This document shows positions 21,446-32,775 of a DNA stretch of 64,000 nt, piece by piece; positions within the stretch are counted from its first letter, which is position 1, and each line of letters starts with the position of its first letter. The position numbers were made by a program, and so were the translations under genes. The notes under the pieces were generated by a model that did not search any database, was not told the DNA's origin, and saw only the letters and a program-made list of their open reading frames with translations. The stretch is from assembly GCA_900660155.1 (NCBI GenBank), contig CABFPE010000094.1, positions 779,106-843,105 of the forward strand, in the 5' to 3' direction. Origin of the DNA: Hofstenia miamia (taxonomy: Eukaryota; Xenacoelomorpha; Acoela; Hofsteniidae).

Positions 21446-23688
21446 AATTTTCTTACGAGATTCAGGATCGAAAAAATTTTAAATCAATGTTATTTTCAGA
21501 AGATAGAGTACCCAACATTTATGCAAGAGGTGCCATCTGGATTTTCTCCATTTACCTAACAAGAGATCCCCACATTACATTACTGATTGATCAAAATAAA
21601 CGGAAGTCTATGTCAAAATCAGTGGTCCATGAAATTGCAATCTGTCCATTAACATGGAAAGCAAAAAACTGGCTCCTACACAAATGCGTGCCGCCTTTAT
21701 CACCGTGTAAAACTAACCGGGTGATGGATCACTATGAAAAATATTATGCTCGACTGGTGGGGGCTAGTAGTACAACAGGAAAAATGTTGATTGTTCTGAT
21801 TAGTAATAGATTGGGCATTTGTCCGTCGGACATTAATATTTTTTCCGAAACTATGAAGAAGTATATGTGGGGAGCAACTGCCGAAACTAAGTTCGCTATC
21901 TTTTCTTCAGAGAATGCGCCATTAAGTACCAGAAGATTAGTCGAAAGGAAACCCGGCTCCACAAAAACATTTTTGGATCTCGTAAGAACAAGAGAAGTGA
22001 TAGAAAAGAACGAAAAATTCTTTGAAGGACATCCGATCTCTTATCCAGAGTGCGGATACGGACAATTTGCAGAATCCGCAAGACAAGTCAAGAAAGAAGG
22101 GAGAATAATTCCTATCACTATATTTGAGCAGGTAATGAAGACCCCCGAGCAGTTCTTTAGAGAAGAAGAATTATTGGCTACGTCATCAGTGCAATTATCT
22201 CCCCACATACGAGATCTCATCGAGAAGGTGAACTTAGAGAAATTCGGAGGATCACCTCAACCGACACCTCAATGGTCCATTACTGAAAACGAGAGGATCC
22301 TCATGGTAGAGCATGATCCAGCTGATTTTGATACAGGGTTAACAGTTCATAAGAGAATACTCATAGAAAACACTGAAAAGGACGTGCTGGGCATGATGAA
22401 ATGGTGTTTGACTGAAATGTTTTCGAAAGAAGAGCTGGTCATTCTTCAATCTCCAGGGCGACAAGTAGCTTTGGACGTAGAATGCACCACTGCCAGAGTA
22501 AAGATTTCGACCAAACAAATAGAGGAGTTACGTGAATCTGGATTAAGGAATCGATTCTGGGACACAATTAAGCATGCACAGATCAATTATCCTGTGACAA
22601 TCGGGACCACCAGTTTGCAAGCTAAGTGTCAATTTGCCGAGTTAGAGAATAACATTCGGAAAGAAAATTTGTTATGTATACCACCCCCCTGTGTGGAGAC
22701 CCCGCTAATTCAACCAAAATGGCGAGTTAAGAAGAACAAGAAAAAAGTATCAGCACATTTCCCTGATAAGATGAATTACGTAAGTACCGCCGCAGAAGCG
22801 AATAAAATGATGAGATCTTATGAATATAATTCGGCGCGTGGTAAGTTATTAGCTGGAGATANGAACAAGAAAAAAGTATCAGCACATTTCCCTGACAAGA
22901 TGAATTATGTAAGTACCACAGCAGAAGTGAATAAAATGATGAGATCTGACGAATATAAGTTGGCACGTGGTAAGTTATTAGCTGGAGAAAACAAGGAGAG
23001 GATTTTTCTAGATGGAAAGTTAACAATCTGCGATATCTTCAATAAAGGAAGTGCTATTAGTGAACAATTGAGGAAGATCCACGATGTCATCCGAACTACT
23101 GACCCTCGAATATTAATTCTCTTTCAAGCAGCTGGCGATCTGATGTGGATCAACAATGTAGAGACTACCACCAGATATTACGATGTGACGAAACGCATTG
23201 AAATCATCACAATGCTTTGAGCTGACGTTTCTGACCCAGATGAAATGACGTTAAGTCAGGTACAGGAATTTTGCTCACTATTTATGGATCATGCGACACG
23301 TATGGGGTCTCTGCGAGATGTGTTTGAACATTTTTATCCCGACACCCAGATCAGATCAGAAGATGCTCACACCTCCGACACTGACGCGGTAATGACATTG
23401 ATGATTGCTATGAAAGGTTTTCGCCTACATGAACGATTTCACAATACTTTCACACACAGTTTGAACAATTTATGAAGAAATTGTCCCATAAGCAATAGGT
23501 TGTCGACAATCCATTATTTCAAGTTGAAAGATGAAGGGGTCACCCAGAGGGAGGTCTTAATGCAATTATCACGTGAGCCACAGTATGCCGAATTGGAACA
23601 ATGGGAAGGAGAACTGGCGATGGAAATGGTGATGGATACTCAATGCATAGTGTCAGGTCCCACTCTCCACCTGTTACCGTCAAATTAA
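21343..23688 (+). pseudogene. ORF3b/c: novel accessory protein, C-terminal part (about 780 aa)
   Basis: Frame 21,343-23,220 continues in the same frame to 23,688 past two TGAs (23,218 and 23,473). A diverged homolog at 35,481-36,525 aligns across this region and reads through the first TGA position with a sense codon (IIIMIHAEVND against IITML-stop-ADVSD), so the TGA is a mutation. Conserved blocks include LLATSSVQLSPHI, INYPVTIGTTSLQA, LCIPPPC and YYDVTKRIEII. About 42 codons (NKKKVSAHFPDKM to KLLAGD) appear twice around the N at 22,862, which is probably two unmerged contig ends. No known domain, signal peptide or membrane segment is seen. Confidence 0.75.
22733..22992 (+). other. Duplicated segment around an N (likely assembly overlap)
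   Basis: About 129 bp left of the N at 22,862 is repeated right of it with roughly 9 differences. Both copies encode NKKKVSAHFPDKMNYVST and the residues after it. A direct repeat exactly abutting a single N on both sides is what an unmerged contig overlap leaves. The differences could be allelic or from two element copies. Confidence 0.75.
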
Positions 23689-23695
23689 TTTGAGC

Positions 23696-23706
23696 AAGGG
23701 GGGGCG
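23696..23706 (+). promoter_or_regulatory. Polypurine tract
   Basis: AAGGGGGGGCG directly precedes the 3' LTR start TGTAGAG at 23,707 and follows the ORF3 stop at 23,686-23,688. A G-rich purine run at this place is the normal plus-strand primer of an LTR retrotransposon. Confidence 0.85.
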
Positions 23707-24047
23707 TGTAGAGTCACTCTGGGAAATTTCGTGATTATTATTTAGTNTGAAAATGAGATGTTTGCTTTACTATGAGATAGAAATCAATAAGTGAGACAAA
23801 TAGGGTAGCGCCACGCACTAGTTGAGCACTAAACTGTTTCTAAAGATCCTGCTTCGGCTGGAAGCCATGCTTGTTGGTCATCTTGGAATGAATTACCTAA
23901 AGTATCAAATACTTGGATGAATCACCAATGTTTATATTAGTTTATTTTTTCTTTACCTGTTTCTCCCAGAATCGGGGCTGTCATTTCTATGTAAACCTTC
24001 TGCAGAGTCAATTAGTTTCTAGTATAATTACAGCCCCTGATTCTACA
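23707..24047 (+). repeat. 3' LTR of family A (gapped)
   Basis: Begins TGTAGAGTCACTCTGGG and ends CCCCTGATTCTACA, matching both ends of the 5' LTR. An N at 23,747 replaces roughly 560 bp of the interior. Differences from the 5' LTR outside the gap are scattered, so the two LTRs have diverged or come from different copies joined by the scaffolder. Confidence 0.85.
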
Positions 24048-24054
24048 TTATGTC

Positions 24055-24209
24055 TAAGCAATGCCTATTAAAACATGTTCAATAAATTTTTTTATACCTA
24101 AATGAGGACTTTCTACATTTATGGTGGCATTTTCAATAGCAGGTTTGGACATTGATTGTGGAATATCTAAATGAAAAATTAGTAAAATACATGTAAATGT
24201 AATCTATAC
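24055..24209 (-). pseudogene. Short coding-like segment next to the 3' LTR
   Basis: On the minus strand an ATG near 24,153 opens about 32 codons (MSKPAIENATINVES...) to TAG at 24,055, with four more codons open upstream after an acceptor-like TTTTCATTTAG. It lies just downstream of the minus-strand ORF 24,212-24,481. It may be an exon or the head of a gene cut by the retrotransposon. The evidence is only an open frame with balanced codon use. Confidence 0.25.
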
Positions 24210-24211
24210 AT

Positions 24212-24481
24212 TTATGACCATTTAGCAAACTGGTAATGATCCAGCAGATATCTTTTATCATCATATGGAGTTAGTGCAATTTTATTGATTCCCTCCACCA
24301 AGATGTCATGATTGTGACTATGGATCATCACCATCTCACACTGTAGAATTTCTTCTGCATCCAAAATATGTTTGAAGACATTGAAATTAATGGTCTTCTT
24401 GACAACCCCTATAACCCATTTTGCACTTGATTTTAGACTCAAATCCCCACTATTTGCATACACATATTGGATTGAATACAT
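24212..24481 (-). pseudogene. Likely C-terminal tail of a Polinton/Maverick-type B-family DNA polymerase ORF
   Basis: An 89-residue open frame starting MYSIQYVYANSG and ending with INKIALTPYDDKRYLLDHYQ. The sequence order (SAKWVIGVVKK, then IHSHNHDI, then NKIALTPYDDKRYLLD) matches what I remember of the conserved C-terminal tail of protein-primed DNA polymerase ORFs in animal Maverick/Polinton-like elements. That recall is unverified. The polymerase core is not visible upstream, so this is a fragment or last exon; AG acceptor-like sequence lies close to its start. If right, the nearby small ORF families may be parts of such an element. Confidence 0.5.
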
Positions 24482-26080
24482 TGTTTTATTTTAAAGCAAC
24501 TACCTGTGAAAGTATTCCACATGCCAGCTCATCTTTCACCTTTAAATATGTCTTATTGCCTCACTAACCAATTGTGTATCATTGGGATAATTTGAAAAAT
24601 AAATGGCTGGTAATAATAAAAATTTTTGCTCCTAATTTCGTTTATGAGAGAGTCTGTATCACTATATAATAGAGAAATTTGATTCTTAAATGCCTCCTTC
24701 ATAACATGATAAAATACATATTTTAGAAAAAAAATTATTCATGAATTGATTGTTTATATAAATGTCTAAAGTGATTTGAATTAAATTGAAACTGTTCATT
24801 AATTAGAGAAGCAAGAGTTTAAATTTTTTACATTTGAACACATAAGATGAAGAAAGCAAGTAATATTGTGTGGAAAGACAACTACATATCACAAAAAAAT
24901 ATAAAAGAGGAAATAAAATATGCCAAAAAGAAATAATGTGTGGAAAGACAACCATGTTAATTTGGTAGTAATATTATTATTATTAGTGTATATGTACATT
25001 GCCAAACCTAAAAAAATTGCCTATCACAAAAACTCTATGTGTATAAATTCAATGGGTATCTGTGTGATCATTCACTATTTTTCAAGAATATGACCAGTAA
25101 TCAATATCTCAAACATAGCTACTAGTATGTTTTACATGAATTTGCAATTATTGAGCAAAAGATTATCATTTTGAATAATATTAAAAAAAGTCATAAACCA
25201 TGAAAGTATACTGATCACTTGGAACAAAGTTTTGCACATTCATTTTCAAGTATCTCCAGCAAAATGTACTTGCTACACTTACTAGGGTCTAAACCCTCAC
25301 ATAGACTTTGACACTACAAATTTCAATTCACCCTTCTCAAGTCTACCACATATAACAGAAACAGGTGAAATTTTAAAGAAAAATATTGATAGAATTCATG
25401 TGGAAGGATTTCCAATAGGCTTTGCTATTTCAAAAATCATTTCCCCTTTTGATGGAGGCATTGGAAAAGATGATAGAGTGTCAATTTTCTTTGATCACAG
25501 ACATTGAGTTAAATATAGTTTAATATCATGTGAATAAATGTAGATAGTTGTTGTTGTTGTTGTTGTTGTTGTTGTATTGCTTTAATATATTTTACACTTC
25601 AATCATATATATATACATATATATGAGGAATAACAGTAACATTGTTTCAAAATTACACATATAAAATTGTGGGCAAAGAAAATAATATCAATTTAATTCT
25701 TCATCAAGGACTAGTAAATTTTTATTATCAAAACTTGTACATGTATACTCATTACAGAGTACATTAAAACATTAGCAAATTAGCTGCTTCAACTACATCT
25801 AATCATCCATGTAAATGATACCATCACCAAAATAACCTTAAATATTGTTAATGATACCCTAATTTTGAATATTTTTTACTTTAAAATTTATGATTAGATG
25901 AAATTGACCATTTTGAGTAGCAACATCTAGTAAAATTTGAAATTATTCCATTGCCTAAAATTATTGGCTTCTGAGGCCCTGACCTCATGAAACTTTATCA
26001 GCTCTTGATATTATTGGATGGCCAAATTCAAGGTATAAAATTCTTAAATTTCAATTTACCATCATTCAAAAACTAAAAAA
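24482..26080. other. AT-rich region with one open segment
   Basis: Mostly featureless AT-rich DNA. At about 25,311-25,511 there is a 60-codon open stretch on the plus strand with no ATG, containing IHVEGFPIGFAISKII, SPFDGGIGKDDRVS and ending FFDHRH before TGA. Its composition is more protein-like than its surroundings, so it may be an exon remnant of the same element as the ORFs around it. I do not recognise it. Confidence 0.3.
25547..25575 (+). repeat. (GTT)n microsatellite
   Basis: About nine to ten perfect GTT units. A short AT-dinucleotide run lies 30 bp further on (about 25,606-25,624). Confidence 0.95.
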
Positions 26081-26362
26081 ATGTATAAGAGGAAAGCATT
26101 ATTTCAAAGATTAAACCATTTAGCTAAGAATCCAGAAGGTGAGAGAATCACATCAACAAGTCTTGCTTTTTGGGAGTGGAGAACAATCCATGACTCAATG
26201 AGATTTTTCATGAGGGATGGCATAAACATTAGACTTGATCTTGATAGAAACCAATTGAGAAGATATAGTGCAATAATTGGAAAAGACTACAAGCTTTTGG
26301 TTAGAGCAAAAGTACAAAGAGTACCAGGTGATGGGGATTTTATTCTCAATTTTGTTGAGTAG
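26081..26362 (+). CDS. Small unrecognised protein, 93 aa
   Basis: Complete ATG-to-TAG frame with ordinary codon use in an otherwise stop-rich area. It is basic and charged: KRKALFQRLNHLAKNP, then FWEWRTIHDSMRFFM, then YKLLVRAKVQRVPGDGD. It has no signal peptide or membrane segment. It lies among remnants of the Polinton-like small ORF families and could be another gene of that element or the end of a larger spliced gene. I cannot name it. Confidence 0.45.
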   Translation: MYKRKALFQRLNHLAKNPEGERITSTSLAFWEWRTIHDSMRFFMRDGINIRLDLDRNQLRRYSAIIGKDYKLLVRAKVQRVPGDGDFILNFVE

Positions 26363-28503
26363 TAAAATGAACATAATTGTTTTATCCCTAATTATATTAC
26401 TATACACAACAATGATCTAATATGTTGTTTTTGTCAAAACCATAATTTATTACATAAACTATACTATGAACATGTATCTCTCATCTAATATGATGTTTTT
26501 ATCCAAAAAACAAATTATTACACTTATTTAACTTACTTGATAGGTAGTATCTCTAAAATTTTCCATCTTTGTTGCATAATAAATATATTTTGATTATGAT
26601 TTATTATTAATTTTACTAAAACAGTGATAATTTCAATTAATTCCATTGTCTTTTTGTTAAATTTGAGTGTAATTTGCATGGTGAATTATTAGCTAGGTAA
26701 AGCATTGCCATTTATCAGTTTAGTGAATACTAAATATTTTTACCTATTTTTTATATCAAATAATGTTTAATGAAAATTGTAGCATCTCCTACCATGCTTG
26801 ACATCCATTTGCTCAAATCTATCTATTTGATCAAGGGGTGATTTAGCAAGTAGAGATCTAACATTATTTACTGTTTTACATTCTTGTTAACCATTTCCAT
26901 TAACTGCTATTAATGGATAATTTAACCATCACTATTTAGGTGAAGTAGCCTCACAGTATCTCCAACAACCGGATGCCCCCACCTGATGCTGCTCTCCCAA
27001 ATCAGCAACTACTCCAGCAGTCTGCTTCTATCAAAGTGTCTCCAGGACTCATCTCAATTGCATGACTTATGTGTACTCTAGCCTAGTGTGATGTTTACTA
27101 AGGACAAGACACAACTCAACTTAAGCTTCTTTTGTAAAGTGTACTAATATACTACAACCAGGCTTGTTACTAGCTCCTTAATAAAATAGATGTATGAATA
27201 GTCATTACTGAAAATATTTGACTTTTAGATAATTAATTAAACAAGTAGCAGCTTCCAATCCTACATGTAATAGTTAAGATATAATAAAGGGTCTCATTAT
27301 CAGTCACATTATTGTCAATAATTTGGATCTAGAAAAAGTAATGATATAAACTCCTACATTTGGATTTCTATCTTTATGTTGAACTTGTTACCCTCTACAT
27401 ATATGAAGGAAAGGATAGTCAACTAAACAGGAAATCAGAAAACTCCTATTTATATAATAAATTTAGGCATAGGTTCATAGTCAGGGGCAGAGAATTTTGA
27501 ATTGTCCCCATCATGGAATCCTGACCACTAGACATGAACTGTTTAGCAAGACCTTGAAATTAATTAATCAAACCACTAATAAATTGAAGATAAGAATTCT
27601 GAAGAATTTACTTCATCAATTTCTACAATGGTTTGATTCTATTTATAGCAAAATTTTACTAGAACCTGTTGATTTGAATTTTAAACTATCATCTGCTAAA
27701 ATTGGCTAAGAGTAATAAGAAGTGATTTCACCCTCTACAATTTATCAAACTGCTAATATAGACAAGCATTAATTTTTTACATTTACATTTGATAAATCTT
27801 AGTAGCAAAATACATCAACATAACTGCTAAATAAATTTTTAATCATATTCCTTTTCCATTAATTTTCTTTCACTGACTTCTTTAGCAGCTTAATTGATGG
27901 ATTATGCTACAAAATCATTGTAATTTACAATATGAAATAATGAATACAAAATATTATTTGAAAAATTATACTGTAAAAAAAATTAATGTCCCCCTGAAAA
28001 AAATCCTTGAATGTTACAATGTAAAATCATGAATATCTATGAATGTAAAATTTCACAACTTCATTCTTAAGATATCAAATCTTTAAGGAAATTGACATTA
28101 GCATTCATTGTAATTGAAAATAATAACAAATAATAATATCCAAAAACCTCATTAAATCAAGAATGATTGCATACCTGTAGATTAGAAATTAAAATTGCAC
28201 CCAATACTTTAGTCAAACATAAAACTGTAAAATAATTTTTTCAAACAAAGCAAAAATTTGTTTGTTAATGTAATTAAATTTCTTTTAATTTATATTCATT
28301 CATTTATTATTATTATAATTATAAATTGAAATAAAATATCAGTGACATAGCAAATTATTTTTGACAAAAGCAGAATGAAATTGCTTATAAGGTTTTTATT
28401 CTAACATTGAAATTCCAGTTAAATTTTATCATGATGCAAACAATGTGCTTGAACTCAATTACAAATTATTAATTACTCTCTCACTAGATTTCTCATCACA
28501 TAG
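26363..28503. other. AT-rich intergenic DNA
   Basis: No supported gene. A short GC-richer island at about 26,940-27,070 contains a roughly 35-codon open stretch (NNRMPPPDAALPNQQLLQQ). An open frame at 27,497-27,709 has no further support. Confidence 0.35.
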
Positions 28504-28939
28504 TTGGGTATTTCATCAGTCCTGTCAAATTGTATGAAATCTAATGTGTTTTTGAAAGTATGTGGAAATGCTTACAATTGTATTTACTATATTAAAGAAA
28601 TATTAATTTTATTGGAAAAAGAATTATATGTCTTTCACAGTACAACATTCAAAGGAAATGTTTTCCTCTCTCCCACACAACATTCAAAAAACCTTCAACT
28701 GGAATAAATGCAAATGCCATAATATTGCCTTTACAGAGGGAAACCTTACAAATGAACAAATGATGACTTTTATTGATTATCTAAATTTACCAAGTAGAAA
28801 GGAAACATCATTTTGGGCATGTGATAGAATGAATTGTGATTTTTTGAGTCAATTAATCTCTCAACCTGTGGAAAATTTACTTGATAATAATGACAGATTT
28901 CCACAAAATTGTGAAAATATAAATTTGTATGTTGAATAA
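28504..28939 (+). pseudogene. Unrecognised conserved protein X, copy 2
   Basis: Two overlapping frames (28,504-28,707 and 28,628-28,939) join through a frameshift near 28,630 to give about 145 residues. Landmarks are KVCGNAYNCIYYIKEILILL, FNWNKCKCHNIAFTEGNLT, FWACDRMNCDFLSQLISQ and VENLLDNNDRF, ending in TAA at 28,937. It aligns along its length with copy 1 at 12,879-13,425. Several cysteines are shared between copies, which may indicate metal binding. An FLPK-family remnant lies about 300 bp downstream on the opposite strand, echoing the pairing of the same two families at 12.1-13.4 kb. Confidence 0.6.
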
Positions 28940-29237
28940 ACACTCCATAAGGTATATTATTATCTGCATTTACTAATAATAATCATTGTAAATTGAAGAA
29001 ATTTGTTGTGAAACCATTGTAGCTAATAATTAATCATTTTTGTTTTCTTGTCTCTCTTATGATTAATTTAATAAACATATTAACATAAATTTTAGTACAT
29101 GTAGAAAAATACATTTTCTATTTACTAGACTGTAATACAAAATGTTCTGCAGTAGCACTGTTACCAATCTGCATGTCATCATTGTGGAAAAGTATTTTGT
29201 TGATCAAAACCTTGTATTTTTGGGCCAATGCAATGAA

Positions 29238-29447
29238 TTAATGTTTAGGCAGAAAATAGTAAACACCATTATCAAGTCTAATCTTTACTGCAACATTACA
29301 CCATGTGTTCAAATGAACAGTGTCTTTGATTGTTAGACAAATTTTTTTCAGAAGTTCACTATCAGTACTCACATTTGAAAAAATACATGTTGATGACCAT
29401 GAATTGATGTTATTTAAATGTTCTAAAGTATCATCCTCATCTTGCAT
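29238..29447 (-). pseudogene. Small FLPK-motif protein, copy 3
   Basis: A 69-residue frame on the minus strand with ATG: MQDEDDTLEHLNNINSWSS, then ICLTIKDTVHLNTWCNVAV, then RLDNGVYYFLPKH and TAG. It aligns with copy 1 (NNVNSQ, WLTITDVVQLKTKF, ENGFYHFLPKC). It is shorter at the C-terminus, and the N-terminal extension of copy 1 is not recognisable upstream. Confidence 0.5.
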
Positions 29448-30589
29448 GTTGGTTTTGACAAAGATAATAGCATTATTAATTGCAAGACATTTTCAAATAA
29501 TAGAATTCACTAGGACTGGTAGACTATATCATTCTGGATATTTGCATGGAATGAAGAAATGACAGAAAATCAAAATTATTTCATTTGATGTTTGTTGTGT
29601 TTGTGTAAAATCTAGTTATAACTATACATTTGTGTTTTAATTAAATAAATGTATTGATATTATATTTTCCAAGTTGCAAAATGTAATGCAATATTCAGTT
29701 TTTGGAGGTTGGTTAAATTTCCCAACTGCAGGTAAGTTATTTTTACATTTACATAGTGAGTATTCTATGATTAAGCAAATTTTTAGTTGGAAATTGATTG
29801 GTTTACATGTTAAAAATTTCTTGGGGACACTTGATTTGCAAATGAAAACACTACATATATTGTCAATGCAATGTGTAAAGAAACTAAATTACAAATGAAA
29901 AAACATCAAAAAAAACTGTAAAAAGATAATTTCTTCTTTCATAGCATTAAAAATGCCAACTGCTTTACAATGGGTAACAACTAATTTGATGTTGGGAGAG
30001 AACACATATTGACATTATCAGTGAATATACAGCATAAATTCATTCTTTCAATGATTAAAAGTGCTTGATACTTTTAAACAGTTTGATTTTGGTAAAACAC
30101 TATAATTAAAATCTCTTAGCAAAGAAATCAATTGTAAAATAAATTAACAAAATAATTAACAAGAAAAAATAATTTTACCAAAAAATTTACAATAAATAAT
30201 TGGTAAAATAGAATTAATTTTTAGAATAGTGGTGATGTTTACAAAATTTCTTTGTTCTTTACTTCTTTGTTCTAGTTCTAATTTATATGTCATGCATGGT
30301 TTTGGTTTTTCAATGATGAAAGCACAATTTAAAGCATGTTTTCACCTATATTAAAGTTGGTTTCACTTTGAAAACATTTGTTTATCAAATAATCATTTCA
30401 ACATACAAGAGATTGAAAGCACTAATGGTTTTTGGTGTTGGGAATTCAGGTGCATTTTTCATTTTTAATGCTAAAAGATAAAATTTGTGACTAACCAACT
30501 CTCTGCTTTGAAGTACTTAAACATCAGAGTGAATTGGGCCAATAATTTTCAAATGCATCTTCACAAAGAATAATTGTGTGTGTTATATA
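29448..30589. other. AT-rich intergenic DNA
   Basis: No recognised gene. An open frame at 29,674-29,898 has an ATG but no family resemblance and no support beyond being open. Confidence 0.35.
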
Positions 30590-30965
30590 CTTTTTACTTT
30601 TGAAAAATTTTATATGTGGTATTATTTTATGTGTCTATATATATTTTTTGTATTATCTATATTTCTATAATACATTTTTGTTTAAACAATATTATATATG
30701 GTATTGCTATATTTGCTTATACACATTGATATAATATTTCACTTTCCAACATACACATTTTTGGTATAAACAATTTTATATATGGGATTGTATTATTTGC
30801 ATATACATGATGATGTAATATTTCACTTTCCAATTGATAAATTTATTGGTATACATGATTTTATGCATTATTTTTTTATTCACTTATATATCACTTATAT
30901 ATGTTGATGTAATATTTCACCAAAAATGTTTTCCTTATAAATAAGTTTATATGTGCTATTTTGTT
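30590..30965. repeat. AT-rich minisatellite, period about 100-110 bp
   Basis: Four imperfect units share the order TTTTGGTATAAACAATTTTATATATGG-like, then ATATTTGCATATACA-like, then GATGTAATATTTCACTTTCCAA-like. The phrase GTAATATTTCAC appears near 30,810 and 30,910, with a variant near 30,732. Confidence 0.7.
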
Positions 30966-32775
30966 ATTGTGTATTTTGTTTAATTTCTTTAATCTGCAAT
31001 TAACTGAATGGAATTATTTTTTTTAATATCATATTTTTAGCCAATAAGGCAAATTTATAGACATTGTTCTCACTATGTAAAACTTGTCAAGTATGACTGT
31101 GCAATATGTCACTATATCCATCCCCCCAATATCCATGGCCTCATGCTTGACCAATCAGAATAGGTGTTACAAACCTGCCTCTTGACCAATCAGATCAGAG
31201 GAAAGTGGCACAAGGTGGACTCAGCCATTATTACTGCTGTTTCAAGTAGTTAATTGGCTTATATTTTATAAAATTATTCAAAATGTACCATATCACACAA
31301 ATTATTTTACATTTCTGGCCCCACAAACACTCTACTTACTTCAAAACAAGCAAATTTGATGGCTTCATGAGTAAAAAATACAATATATTTCTAAAAATAC
31401 TGATGCTGCAATTCTAAGTAAAAGCTGTAAATCTATATTTGTGCTATTTTAGTTATAAATTCTGCATTTTCAAAGCAGATAAAGCTATAAATACTTTCTA
31501 TTTTGTTGCAAAAATCTAGCTTGAATAAAAGCATTTGTAAAATGATAATAACATGTCAAAAAATTTGAGTCATTTTCATTGCACACCATAAAGCAGATGA
31601 AAACTAAATTGATTTTTAAACAAGTGTTCTTTGATAATTTAAATTGCAAGTACATATTACATGCTTTACAACAAAGGGAATTATATAAACATGGGAAGCT
31701 GGCTTACACAACAATAAATCACTGTAGATGATTAATATGTTTTGTGCAAAACACATTCAAAGTAAACACATTTGGAATTATTTTTTTTGAAAATTACTGC
31801 AAGTTCTTTAGGAGATCAACAATATAATATATGACACATCACCACAAAATGAGTCACAATGCACCAAATTGTCATATTGCATTATTATTATTTCTGCATA
31901 GAGGACATTTTCAGCTTTCATATGAGCTATAGATCACAAAAATCAGATAAAAACTGATAAAATTTGAAGAAACTATATCTTGAATTTTGAGCATTTATTT
32001 TCAAAGGTGTTTGAGTAAATTGCAATCAAAATTGATGAACCTTCAAACATAAAATGTCCTTAGCAACCAGTAGCTTCTAATTACTTTACCACCATAGTCT
32101 GATTATTCTGATATCAATGTACAGAAATATACATGAGTACATGTATTTGATGAAAAATATTCTGTTTTATAGTCCAGAAAGGATGCACCTATGACTCCAT
32201 GACTTTTCAGTGACACAAAAATAGACCTCATAAAAGTGCATAAATAAGGGATCAATTCTCAGTATATCTTGGACCAAATTGAAGTTGCTAATACATTGTT
32301 AATAAAAACACAAATTTTAATATCCAGGAAGAAAATTTTCATTTTAATCCTTTCAATGAATTTCCAGGGCAGACAAGTACCTTCAGTAGCAGGGGTTACA
32401 TACTTGTGCAAGAACAGGATAAAAAAATCTATATTTTGCAGCCAATTAAATAATATAATAATGAAGAGTTAATATACACAAAATTCAATATTAAGAAATA
32501 ATTAAACATTGCTAATAAATACAAACACATATGTAATGAAATGATTTTAAGTAACTTATGCATAAAATTGGGTAAAACCAGGCTCCACTGAAGATAGGTG
32601 CCATATAATTTCACAATGGTAATTAAGTTAATATTTTACACCTTTAGAGTTATTTATCAAACTTAACTGAACGCACAAAATTTATTATTTATGCACTATG
32701 TAGCTGAACAAATTTCAATCAAAACAACTTATTTTGAAACCTAGTAGTTAACTCTGTCCTTTCATGTCACTTTAA
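30966..32775. other. Intergenic DNA with a promoter-like patch
   Basis: No ORF of note. A GC-richer patch at about 31,120-31,240 holds two near-identical CCAAT boxes (listed separately). The remainder is AT-rich, with no coding signal I would defend. Confidence 0.4.
31145..31194 (+). promoter_or_regulatory. Pair of CCAAT (Y-box-like) elements
   Basis: CTTGACCAATCAGA occurs at 31,146-31,159 and again at 31,181-31,194, exactly 35 bp apart. CCAATCAG is the classic NF-Y binding core. The patch stands out from the AT-rich surroundings. No TATA box or start codon can be tied to it, so the regulated transcript, if any, is unknown. Confidence 0.4.

Larger units (their letters stand above)
13426..24047 (+). 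mobile_element. Ty3/Gypsy-type LTR retrotransposon with long third ORF (family A)
   Basis: The order is 5' LTR, tRNA-Arg PBS, gag, -1 frameshift site, protease, RT, RNase H, integrase, ORF3, polypurine tract, gapped 3' LTR. The integrase lies after RNase H, the Ty3/Gypsy order. Total length is about 10.6 kb, long for the group because of about 3.6 kb of ORF3. Base composition is clearly more GC-rich than the flanks, a sign of a younger arrival. Flanking 4-mers (ATAC and TTAT) do not match, but the 3' LTR crosses an N gap, so the right flank may not belong to the same insertion. Several mutations make it non-autonomous today. Confidence 0.93.

Noticed and set aside
15541-23475. Alternative nuclear genetic code with TGA as a sense codon
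   Set aside because: In-frame TGAs are frequent, but aligned residues differ (Gly and Cys positions in the DDE gene, Arg-like or Trp-like in the retrotransposon, His in the ORF3 homolog). TGG is used for Trp, and the intact GPCR has no internal TGA. Ordinary decay explains the data.
20090-23688. ORF3 as an envelope gene
   Set aside because: No signal peptide, no transmembrane anchor, no furin-type or fusion-peptide region, and a strongly basic start.
24048-24051. Target-site duplication for the full family A element
   Set aside because: The 4-mers ATAC and TTAT do not match, and the 3' LTR crosses a gap, so no claim is made.
30590-30965. CRISPR-like spacing of repeats
   Set aside because: Units of about 100 bp repeat along their whole length with no unique spacers; this is a minisatellite in a eukaryotic context.
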